DNA from: an uncultured Bacteroidales bacterium
GTDB taxonomy: Bacteria > Bacteroidota > Bacteroidia > Bacteroidales > UBA3824
Assembly (NCBI GenBank): GCA_937877455.1
Contig: CALFIU010000081.1
Location: forward strand, 1-5,854
Direction of reading: 5' to 3'
DNA: 5,854 nucleotides
Part shown: in pieces, positions 1 through 5,822 of the stretch
Layout: the number at the start of each line of letters is the position of its first letter
Position numbering within the stretch: the first letter of the stretch is position 1
Translations under genes and position numbers: made by a program
Notes under the pieces: model-generated
Database searches by the model: none
What the model was told of the DNA's origin: nothing
Seen by the model: the letters and a program-made list of their open reading frames with translations, nothing else

Positions 1-84
1 GAGGGGCTTGTAAATCCGAATCCCATGCCGACAACGGTCAGGGATAGGTATATGGTTGCCATATTACATAAATTGCAGTTTTAG
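1..84 (+). CDS. C-terminal end of an unidentified protein, possibly an outer-membrane beta-barrel
   Basis: The first forward frame is open from the window edge for 27 codons and stops at TAG (82-84). The rest of the gene lies outside the window. The tail ends in RYMVAILHKLQF: alternating hydrophobic residues with a terminal phenylalanine, which is how the last strand of many Gram-negative outer-membrane barrels looks. That identification is an inference from a very short tail. The gene converges on the minus-strand ATPase gene, whose stop is only 27 bases away. A chance open frame of this length is quite possible, so both existence and function are uncertain. Confidence 0.4.
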   Translation, partial: EGLVNPNPMPTTVRDRYMVAILHKLQF

Positions 85-90
85 CGGACA

Positions 91-110
91 GTAATAATAT
101 ACATTATAAC
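91..110. terminator. Imperfect AT-rich palindrome between convergent genes
   Basis: The 20 bases between the two converging stop codons read GTAATAATATACATTATAAC. This matches its own reverse complement except for two mismatched pairs. Its position between convergent genes suggests a bidirectional transcription end. It has almost no GC pairs and no clear T tract, so this is only a weak candidate. Confidence 0.2.
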
Positions 111-1709
111 TTACATTCCCCAAATCATAATTTTTGTGCCTTGATATTCGCCTTGACGGTGGAAAATCTTTTTGCTCCACGGCTTTTTGGTGGAGCGGTC
201 GAAGACGATAAAATGTCCTTCGCTGACGTTGCCCACCTTGTCCATATATTCAAAAGTCTGTCTGAGGCCGTCGGCGATGGTCTTTTTCATAGAATTGCGG
301 AGTATTTTCAATTCTAATACAACACGCTGATAAGGCCCGCCGTAAGTGTCGGTGAGCGGCTTGCGGATAAGCAGATCTGTGCGTCCGCGCCCCAAACCGT
401 ATTCGCGGTCGATGTATCCGCCACCGTTGACTATCCTCTGCAAAAACGCCTGCAAAAGCAACTGCGGACCCGCTTCTGCATAATCAAATTTACCAATCCA
501 CGAATCGGCATTTTGACGGAAAAACTGTTGAAAATCAAGCAGCAATTTTTCCATGTTGAGAGAATTGTCGGGATTGAGATACCACGCTGGCTCTTGGACA
601 ATAAAATATTGGGTTGTATAAGTGAGTTCTCTCGGAATCACCTCGCGGTAAATGTCGTTGGCAATTCTTACGGGCTTGTTGGGCGCAATAAGTCCCAAAT
701 CGACACAATATTGCAAATCGTCGGTCGGGAAAAGGCTTTCATCGGCATCTTCGTTAGTTGCCAAAAGCGGCTGGATTATTCGCCTTACACGCGGCTCTTT
801 GAGTTTGTCGATAAGTGCGTCGATGTGCGTGTCGCGGCGGTAGATAATCCGTTCCTGAGCCTTGTAAATCATTTCAGGAATGATTTTTATGCTGCGGTCG
901 CGGTTTTCCGCCATCTCGTATGTTACCTCGTATGCAAGGGCATTGACGAGCCACGGTTGACCTTCCGTCGCGTTCCAAATCATCGGGAAACACGCCTCGT
1001 CAAACTCTTGACCCGTTGCTTCGGTGTGCTGCATATAAAGTTCGTGGATTTCCTCTTTGGAAAAATTTTCCATCCTCAATGATGCCGCTTTTATATTGAA
1101 AGCAGAGCCGCCGGTAATGATTTCCTGATTGGAAAGCGTTATCCTATAATCCCTTACGTCTCTTACGCCGCACAGAATCACCGACTGTGGGAACATCGCG
1201 GGACGTTTGTTGTAACCTGCCCTCAATTGCCTTAGCACCGATACTAATGAATCGCCAACCAAAGAATCTATTTCGTCGAGAAACAAGGCAAACGGCTTGT
1301 CAAACGCCTCGCTCAAATATGTCAGAAACGTTGTCAGGCGGTTATTATGGTTGGTGTTGTCGAATTTTTGATAATAAATGTCGTTAAACTTTGTTCCGCC
1401 CAAAAGATAGTCGACTTCGTTTGCTATCGTGCTGCATACGCCGCCTACCACACTTTCATCATTGTTTCTTGACGCTTGCCCGCCCTCGATATTGGCATAC
1501 ACGCAAAAATATTTGCCGCTTGCGTTGAGATAATCCCTCAAAGCAAGGAGCATAGATGTCTTGCCCGTCTGTCTTGGAGCGTGAAGCACAAAGTATTTTC
1601 TTTGGGCAATAAATGATTCTATTTCCGCTAAATTGATGCGTTTCAGTGGATTAAGTGTATATTGAATGTCGGGTTGGTTTGGCCCCGCAGTGTTGAAATA
1701 TTTTTCCAT
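111..1709 (-). CDS. P-loop ATPase with C-terminal PD-(D/E)XK nuclease-like domain
   Basis: This encodes a cytoplasmic-looking protein of 532 residues with no signal peptide or membrane segment. The N-terminal domain is a P-loop ATPase. The Walker A stretch is APRQTGKTS (44-52), with alanine in place of the usual first glycine, and Walker B is FALFLDEID (140-148). The C-terminal part carries a PD-(D/E)XK-like core: GRGRTDLLI around Asp445, then LELK with Glu466 and Lys468, then a helix containing LRQTFEYMDK. This resembles the AAA-like ATPases fused to PDDEXK_9-type domains that are common in Bacteroidetes; their cellular role is mostly unknown. I chose ATG at 1709 because the longer frame starts at a TTG lying inside the promoter -7 box. 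The gene is divergent from the truncated kinase start at 1810. ATP binding is well supported; nuclease activity is inferred from the fold motif only. Confidence 0.88.
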   Translation of the reverse strand: MEKYFNTAGPNQPDIQYTLNPLKRINLAEIESFIAQRKYFVLHAPRQTGKTSMLLALRDYLNASGKYFCVYANIEGGQASRNNDESVVGGVCSTIANEVDYLLGGTKFNDIYYQKFDNTNHNNRLTTFLTYLSEAFDKPFALFLDEIDSLVGDSLVSVLRQLRAGYNKRPAMFPQSVILCGVRDVRDYRITLSNQEIITGGSAFNIKAASLRMENFSKEEIHELYMQHTEATGQEFDEACFPMIWNATEGQPWLVNALAYEVTYEMAENRDRSIKIIPEMIYKAQERIIYRRDTHIDALIDKLKEPRVRRIIQPLLATNEDADESLFPTDDLQYCVDLGLIAPNKPVRIANDIYREVIPRELTYTTQYFIVQEPAWYLNPDNSLNMEKLLLDFQQFFRQNADSWIGKFDYAEAGPQLLLQAFLQRIVNGGGYIDREYGLGRGRTDLLIRKPLTDTYGGPYQRVVLELKILRNSMKKTIADGLRQTFEYMDKVGNVSEGHFIVFDRSTKKPWSKKIFHRQGEYQGTKIMIWGM

Positions 1710-1733
1710 AATGGCAAATCTATCAATTTTGCA

Positions 1734-1741
1734 CAAAGATA
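1734..1741 (-). promoter_or_regulatory. Bacteroidetes-type -7 box for the ATPase/PD-(D/E)XK gene
   Basis: Read on the minus strand the sequence is TATCTTTG, a full match to the Bacteroidetes -7 consensus TAnnTTTG, ending 24 bases before the ATG at 1709. No TTG at the expected -33 position is visible. If this box is used, transcription begins close to 1727, which rules out translation from the upstream TTG at 1736. Confidence 0.6.
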
Positions 1742-1750
1742 AAGAATATT

Positions 1751-1782
1751 TTTGATAATTCTTATTTTATTTCGTAATTCTG
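1751..1782 (+). promoter_or_regulatory. Degenerate promoter ahead of the truncated kinase start
   Basis: TTTG (1751-1754) is followed after 20 bases by TAATTCTG (1775-1782), one mismatch from TAnnTTTG. Spacing and order fit the Bacteroidetes -33/-7 arrangement, and the ATG at 1810 lies 27 bases downstream. It is not part of the 76-bp duplicated segment, so the two kinase starts have different promoters. It would be divergent from the minus-strand -7 box at 1734-1741. Confidence 0.35.
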
Positions 1783-1788
1783 GGCATT

Positions 1789-1864
1789 AGTGCAATCATT
1801 CACCAAACTATGATATATCCTTCTGTTGGACAATATACCGAGGCAATCAAGTTGGCGGAGCAAT
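1789..1864 (+). repeat. 76-bp direct repeat, copy 1 (kinase leader and first 18 codons)
   Basis: This segment matches 3430-3505 at 71 of 76 positions without gaps. It covers about 21 bases of leader, the ATG and 18 codons. Two differences lie in the leader; the three in the coding part are ACC/ACT, AAG/AAA and GAG/GAC, all at third codon positions. Similarity stops abruptly on both sides. Confidence 0.9.
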
Positions 1865-1866
1865 GC
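1810..1866 (+). pseudogene. Truncated 5' remnant of a kinase-family gene
   Basis: The frame starts MIYPSVGQYTEAIKLAEQ, which matches the first 18 residues of the intact kinase at 3451 except for Glu/Asp at residue 17. After that the reading frame stays open to 2064, but that part is the antisense of the DUF4143 gene's C-terminus and has no kinase motifs. No glycine loop, catalytic loop or other kinase piece follows, so this is a broken start, not a working gene. The end given is where similarity is lost; only about 18 bases then separate it from the stop codon of the neighbouring gene. It is probably the remnant of a paralogous kinase, or a copied start left by recombination. A short translated peptide cannot be excluded, because a possible promoter is present. 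Confidence 0.65.
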
Positions 1867-1884
1867 GGCATCGATACCGAACTG

Positions 1885-3225
1885 TTACAAATACTTCCTC
1901 ACCACATCCACCAATCCTCCAACAAGATAGAATGGCAAGTTTATAAGCCTAAAAGTCTTGCCATTGAGCGAGTTTTTAACATCGTCAACAGAGAACGCTT
2001 CGGGCCAAACTCGAATAGCCAAATCGTTTGGCGATTGCGACATAAACGAGTGCAACGATTTTAGTGACGAATTGTGTCCCATCTTGACTTCGATTGGTAT
2101 TATCTGCGAATCAATTTGATAGATAAAATCAACTTCGACGGGCGATTGCGCCTTGTTGCGAGCCCAAAAATTGCGGCGTTGACCTACTTTGTTGTTAAGT
2201 GTCAGAAGTTCTTGTGCCACAATCTGTTCGCCAATACGTCCGCGCCAAACGTCGAGTATGTTTTTTGCGCTTATAATCTCGCTTCTTACACCGGCGGCGT
2301 AGTTTACAAGTCCGGTGTCAAGCCAAAGAAGTTTTGGAGTACGGTTAATTTGAGGCATTATAGGCACTTGCACCGATTCTGTTGGGTAAGCGAGTTCGAG
2401 GAGCATGGCCTTTTCCAAAAGTTTAAAGGCTTGGCTCACTTCGCCGCTTTTATAGCCCGAATCCATAAAATTTCCGAGTGTGATGGTTTCGCCCGCCGCC
2501 CGCCATCCGGCTTCCAAAATAAAACGGACGGTTTCGAGTATTTTATTTTTGCGGACGTACTTTTCGGTGTCTTCTCGGTACGCCTGCAAAAGAGTGTCGT
2601 AGACGTCGTCCATTGCCAGAACGTCGCGCTGTTGACTGTAACGCTGCACCACTTCTGGCATTCCACCGACAATCGTGTATTGATTGAAAAGCGAAATCAA
2701 TTCGCTGTGCATTGGCACGCTATACAATGGATTATCAAGTAATTGCAAAAAGTATTGCTTACCCATAGCCACAGCAAATTCGCGGAACGAACACGGTCGT
2801 AAAGCCATATACTGCACCCTTCCCACAGGAAACGAAGCATTAACGTCAACGATGTTTTCTAACAACGAACCTGCCGCAATTATATGCAAATCAGGATGTT
2901 CCTCGTAAAAATATCGCAATAGCGCGATAGTTTTGGGCGAGTTTTGAATCTCGTCGATAAATATTAGCGTTTTGCCATTTTTACGAACTTTGCCAACGGC
3001 GGCAAACATCAAGTTGATTTTGTCGTCAAGAGGCATCTCCTGTTCCAATGTCTCTTTATGAGAAGTTTTTTCAAGGTTGAAATACAGGTAGTTGTCATAC
3101 GATTTACCAAAATTGTTGACAATTGTAGTCTTGCCCACTTGCCTTGCTCCACGAAGGATAAGCGGCTTGCGGTATTCGCTGTTTTTCCATTTTTCCAACT
3201 CTTGTATTGCAGTACGTTCTATCAT
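1885..3225 (-). CDS. AAA_14/DUF4143-type P-loop ATPase with nuclease-like C-terminus
   Basis: This encodes a 446-residue protein with the standard layout of the AAA_14 plus DUF4143 family. The N-terminus has Walker A GARQVGKTT (26-34) and Walker B LIFIDEIQ (87-94), followed by a sensor-like IIAAGSLLE segment and the GRVQYMALRPCSFREF region. The C-terminal DUF4143 part ends in a PD-(D/E)XK-like core, VEVDF (Asp366) and PIEVKMG (Glu379, Lys381). The length is normal for the family and the start ATG is the natural one. Such proteins are abundant and often multi-copy in Bacteroidetes and archaea; their function is unsettled. The gene is oriented against its neighbours, has its own promoter at 3252-3282, and occupies nearly the whole interval between the two copies of the 76-bp kinase-start repeat. 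It may therefore have arrived as a module. Confidence 0.92.
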   Translation of the reverse strand: MIERTAIQELEKWKNSEYRKPLILRGARQVGKTTIVNNFGKSYDNYLYFNLEKTSHKETLEQEMPLDDKINLMFAAVGKVRKNGKTLIFIDEIQNSPKTIALLRYFYEEHPDLHIIAAGSLLENIVDVNASFPVGRVQYMALRPCSFREFAVAMGKQYFLQLLDNPLYSVPMHSELISLFNQYTIVGGMPEVVQRYSQQRDVLAMDDVYDTLLQAYREDTEKYVRKNKILETVRFILEAGWRAAGETITLGNFMDSGYKSGEVSQAFKLLEKAMLLELAYPTESVQVPIMPQINRTPKLLWLDTGLVNYAAGVRSEIISAKNILDVWRGRIGEQIVAQELLTLNNKVGQRRNFWARNKAQSPVEVDFIYQIDSQIIPIEVKMGHNSSLKSLHSFMSQSPNDLAIRVWPEAFSVDDVKNSLNGKTFRLINLPFYLVGGLVDVVRKYL

Positions 3226-3251
3226 AATGCATTATGTTTTGATTCACGTTG

Positions 3252-3282
3252 CAAATATAACAAGATCGGAGGATAAAAACAA
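3252..3282 (-). promoter_or_regulatory. Promoter of the DUF4143 ATPase gene
   Basis: On the minus strand TTG (3282-3280) is followed after 20 bases by TATATTTG (3259-3252), a full match to the Bacteroidetes TAnnTTTG box with a fitting -33 element. The ATG at 3225 is 26 bases further on, with no Shine-Dalgarno sequence. The -33 element lies inside the first 33-bp tandem repeat unit, so the repeat array abuts this promoter. Confidence 0.6.
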
Positions 3283-3396
3283 GAAAAAACGTAAGAAATC
3301 GGAGGATGAAATCAAAAAAAATAGTATGAAATCGGAGGATGAAAACAGATAAAACAGTATGAAATCGGAGGATGAAAACAAAAAAAACGAAAAAAA
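3265..3396. repeat. Four 33-bp tandem repeats
   Basis: Units start at 3265, 3298, 3331 and 3364, an exact 33-base period. The conserved core is ATCGGAGGATGAAAACA followed by an A-rich stretch and, in the inner units, AGTATGAA. The first unit (GGATAAAA) and the 3' half of the last unit are the most diverged. The period is a multiple of three, and one plus-strand frame reads as repeated KSEDENKKNSM-like peptides. No promoter is seen for that frame and stop codons interrupt it, so coding is unlikely. The array lies between the DUF4143 promoter and the kinase promoter, and mainly outside both predicted transcripts. Each unit contains GGAGG, on the plus strand only. Confidence 0.9.
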
Positions 3397-3419
3397 TTCC
3401 ATATCTACATTATTTTTTG

Positions 3420-3427
3420 TATCTTTG
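3420..3427 (+). promoter_or_regulatory. -7 box of the kinase-HNH operon
   Basis: TATCTTTG matches the Bacteroidetes -7 consensus TAnnTTTG and ends 23 bases before the kinase ATG at 3451. The expected -33 TTG is replaced by TTC at 3397-3399, just past the tandem repeats, so the promoter may be weak or depend on an activator. The leader has no Shine-Dalgarno sequence. The 76-bp repeat begins at 3430, just after this box and near the expected transcription start. Confidence 0.55.
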
Positions 3428-3429
3428 CG

Positions 3430-3505
3430 AGTGTAATCAATCACCAAACTATGATATATCCTTCTGTTGGACAATATACTGAGGCAATCAAATTGGCGGA
3501 CCAAT
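3430..3505 (+). repeat. 76-bp direct repeat, copy 2 (start of the intact kinase gene)
   Basis: This is the partner of 1789-1864, 71 of 76 bases identical. Here the repeat leads straight into the intact kinase gene, which makes this copy the functional context. The repeats are in direct orientation, with 1565 bases between them that hold the DUF4143 gene and the tandem repeat array. Confidence 0.9.
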
Positions 3506-5046
3506 ATCCCGAAGATTATTTCGCCACGATGACAACGCTCCGACCTGTTTTGGGAGCGGACGGCAACCCCGTGATGAGTAGCGGAAATTTTGCAGTGGTC
3601 TTTAAGATGCAAGACCAAAACGACGGCAAGATTTACGCCCTCAAATGCTTTACCCGCGACCAAGAGGGCAGAAACGAAAGTTACCGCCTCATTGCCGACG
3701 AACTGCAATACGTTGAGTCGGAGTATCTCACTAAAATTCAATATCTTGAAAAAGAACTATTCGTTGATACCGGCACCTACGACACCGAGTCCCCCGTCCT
3801 TCTGATGGATTGGGTGGAGGGGGAAACTTTGGATAAGTATATCCGTAAAAATATCGACGACAAATATTCCCTCTCGATGCTTGCCTTTCGTTTTAGTAGG
3901 CTTGCAATGTGGCTTATGCCACAACCTTTTGCGCACGGAGACCTTAAACCTGATAATATTATTGTCCGAAAAGATGGTTCTTTGACCCTTGTAGATTACG
4001 ATGGAATGTACGTTCCTTCAATGAAAGGACAAAAGTCGCGTGAACTTGGCAGCCCTGATTTTCGTCATCCATTGCGCACAGAGGACGATTTTGATGAGCA
4101 CATTGATGATTTTTCGCTTTCAACAATAATGCTTTCGCTCAAAGCGATAGCCCTTCAACCTTCGTTGCTTGAAGAATACGGTGCTTCCGATAGGCTTTTG
4201 TTTTCGCAGAATGGTTACAGAAAGATTTCAGAATGCAAATTTTTGGATGCGGTGAAGACATTAATGGATGACAGTGAGTTGCAGAGATTGTATAGTCTGT
4301 TTTTGATAGTATTGGCGGAAAAGAGTTTGGTGAATGTGACGTTTAGACTATTTAATGTGGGGAGACCGAAGAGTGAGGATTACTCAGAAGAGTTGTTTTC
4401 AACAGAAGTAACAGATGACGAGATTGACGAGGGGTTAGAAGATGAGTTTGGAGTCGTGTATAGTAATGATGGTAAGAGGTTATTGAAATGTAATAATTGG
4501 AAACTAAAAGAATATAATGTAAAAAAAGGAACGAGAGTCATTTGTAATGGTGCCTTTTACGTTATTAGTGAAGAACAGTTAAAAGAATGGAAAAATGAAT
4601 ATTCAAATGATAGTATGTTACAAAAAATAACTATACCGAATGGTGTTATTTATATTGGTGATTGGGCATTTGGGTTCTGTAAATCTTTACAAAGTATAAT
4701 AATTCCTGATACAGTTAAACAAATTGGTTTTTCTGCATTTAAAGATTGTCATTCTTTACAAAGTGTTAATATTCCTAATCGTGTTACATATATTGACGAA
4801 CAAACATTTGAATATTGTACATCTTTACAACATATTATTATTCCCAATGGCGTCAAACATATTGAGGATGCGTTTGCTTCTTGTTGGCTTTTAGAAAGTA
4901 TAACTCTTCCAAATACTCTTGTAAGTATTTCGGAAGATGTTTTTTTCGATTGCCGATTATTAAAAGAAATTATTATTCCCGTAGGTAGTCGCTCAAAATT
5001 TGAACAACTATTACCAAAATATAAGGATATATTTGTAGAACAATAA
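3451..5046 (+). CDS. Ser/Thr-type protein kinase fused to BspA-like leucine-rich repeats
   Basis: This encodes 531 residues. The kinase domain (about 40-300) shows a glycine-loop equivalent SSGNFAVVFKM (43-53), the ATP-anchoring lysine in YALKCF (Lys65), the catalytic loop HGDLKPDN (162-169, Asp164 and Asn169), and VDYDGMY (181-187) in the place of DFG. All catalytic residues are present. It resembles bacterial kinases of the YegI/TerY-associated kind, and MIYPSVGQYTEAIKLA is a familiar N-terminus among Bacteroidetes members. An acidic linker (about 310-335) leads to a GVVYSNDGKRLL segment and then five 22-23-residue BspA/TpLRR repeats from 390 (LQxIIIPxxVxxIxxxAFxxC) plus a partial sixth. 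LRRs usually bind proteins, so they probably supply target or signal recognition. There is no signal peptide or membrane segment, so the protein is likely cytoplasmic. Base composition falls sharply between the kinase and LRR parts, suggesting fusion of parts of different origin. An HNH-like gene follows after 11 bases. Confidence 0.92.
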   Translation: MIYPSVGQYTEAIKLADQYPEDYFATMTTLRPVLGADGNPVMSSGNFAVVFKMQDQNDGKIYALKCFTRDQEGRNESYRLIADELQYVESEYLTKIQYLEKELFVDTGTYDTESPVLLMDWVEGETLDKYIRKNIDDKYSLSMLAFRFSRLAMWLMPQPFAHGDLKPDNIIVRKDGSLTLVDYDGMYVPSMKGQKSRELGSPDFRHPLRTEDDFDEHIDDFSLSTIMLSLKAIALQPSLLEEYGASDRLLFSQNGYRKISECKFLDAVKTLMDDSELQRLYSLFLIVLAEKSLVNVTFRLFNVGRPKSEDYSEELFSTEVTDDEIDEGLEDEFGVVYSNDGKRLLKCNNWKLKEYNVKKGTRVICNGAFYVISEEQLKEWKNEYSNDSMLQKITIPNGVIYIGDWAFGFCKSLQSIIIPDTVKQIGFSAFKDCHSLQSVNIPNRVTYIDEQTFEYCTSLQHIIIPNGVKHIEDAFASCWLLESITLPNTLVSISEDVFFDCRLLKEIIIPVGSRSKFEQLLPKYKDIFVEQ

Positions 5047-5057
5047 CGTTTATCATT

Positions 5058-5762
5058 ATGACAAATAAAGAAAAAATGTTTGATGCTTATAATCAGCATC
5101 TAAATATAGTAAGAGGATTAAATATTACAAATAGAACCGACGAATATATCTGTCCTATTTGTCTGCAAGGTTTTTGTAAAGATGATATTGACCAATTGTC
5201 ATTGGAAGATGCACCACAAAATGCCTTGGGTGGAAAGAAGATTGCTCTCACTTGCAGAAAATGTAACAGCACTTGTGGACATACGATAGACTCGCATTTG
5301 GTTAACTCTATAATTTTTTATGAAAATAAAAAATTTCTTACAGGATCTGAAAGAAAAATTAGAATTCCTGAATTAGATATTAATGGCATTTTGAAAGTTA
5401 AGAATAATAATGAAAAGGAATTGTTAATTCCTAAAAACTACTTCAAATCGTCTATTCACAGTGAATGTTTGAAAACACTTGTTGCAGGCAAAGAAATTGG
5501 CATACAAGACAAATCCCAAATAGTTAAATTTCATTATGTTACCGCAGCCGTAATAAAAAGTGCTTACATAATCTTGTTTAATAAGACAGGTTATACTTTT
5601 TTGCTTGATGAATACTATAATGCTATTAGAAAATATATTGTTGCGCCTGAAACTATCACTCGACCAAAAGGTATGTGGAAAATAATCAAAATCTCTAATT
5701 GTAGTGATGGGGTATATTTGTCCAATAGTAAAAAATGTCGTGGTTTTTGTATTATTTACTAA
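5058..5762 (+). CDS. HNH-like zinc-binding protein, second gene of the kinase operon
   Basis: This encodes 234 residues. The N-terminus has a zinc-finger-like arrangement typical of an HNH-endonuclease-like family: CPIC (32-35), SLEDAPQNALGGK (48-60), LTCRKCNSTCGH (64-75) and IDSHL (77-81). The two CxxC pairs could bind a structural zinc, and Asn70, His75 and His80 are candidate active-site residues. Where classical HNH proteins have a histidine (E-H-x-P) this one has Asp51, so nuclease activity is uncertain. The remaining 150 residues have no motif I recognise. The gene starts 11 bases after the kinase stop, in the same AT-rich composition as the LRR part, so the two are probably co-transcribed. 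A start at Met7 (5076), with an A-rich stretch upstream, is an alternative. The C-terminus (GFCIIY) may be native or slightly shortened; this cannot be decided here. Confidence 0.8.
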   Translation: MTNKEKMFDAYNQHLNIVRGLNITNRTDEYICPICLQGFCKDDIDQLSLEDAPQNALGGKKIALTCRKCNSTCGHTIDSHLVNSIIFYENKKFLTGSERKIRIPELDINGILKVKNNNEKELLIPKNYFKSSIHSECLKTLVAGKEIGIQDKSQIVKFHYVTAAVIKSAYIILFNKTGYTFLLDEYYNAIRKYIVAPETITRPKGMWKIIKISNCSDGVYLSNSKKCRGFCIIY

Positions 5763-5779
5763 ACTTTCGCAAGTGTTTT
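5761..5779 (+). terminator. Weak terminator candidate after the kinase-HNH operon
   Basis: AAACTT and AAGTGTTT can pair around a TCGC loop, with one bulged G, followed immediately by a short T run. It overlaps the HNH-like gene's stop codon. The stem is short and mostly A-T, so it would be a weak terminator. It is listed because nothing better follows the operon directly. Confidence 0.25.
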
Positions 5780-5822
5780 AAGAGCCCCAAAAAATAATAA
5801 AAAAAAGGCAGCAAAAATTTTG

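Noticed and set aside
513..1082. Plus-strand frame of 189 codons inside the left ATPase gene
   Set aside because: It is antisense to a gene with clear Walker motifs and has no recognisable domain or promoter.
1867..2064. Open plus-strand extension of the truncated kinase start
   Set aside because: It is antisense to the conserved C-terminal DUF4143 region and has no kinase or other motif; it is open by chance.
2074..2742. Plus-strand frame of 222 codons inside the DUF4143 gene
   Set aside because: It is antisense to a well-conserved family member and lacks any motif of its own.
3265..3396. CRISPR-like array
   Set aside because: The period is only 33 bases including the variable part, the A-rich stretches between cores are similar to one another and too short to be spacers, and no cas genes are present.
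3359..3436. Small plus-strand frame of 25 codons (MKSEDENKKNEKNS...) running from the last tandem repeat unit
   Set aside because: It overlaps the kinase -7 box and the expected transcription start, has no promoter of its own, and its upstream GGAGG sites belong to the repeats and not to a spaced ribosome binding site.
1789..3505. Classical insertion sequence or composite transposon bounded by the 76-bp repeats
   Set aside because: The enclosed gene is an ATPase of the DUF4143 type, not a transposase; no terminal inverted repeats are seen, and the repeats include kinase coding sequence with third-position differences.
3244..3741. Minus-strand frame of 165 codons across the repeats and kinase start
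   Set aside because: It is the antisense shadow of the kinase coding region plus the tandem repeats, with low-complexity Ser/Phe repeats.
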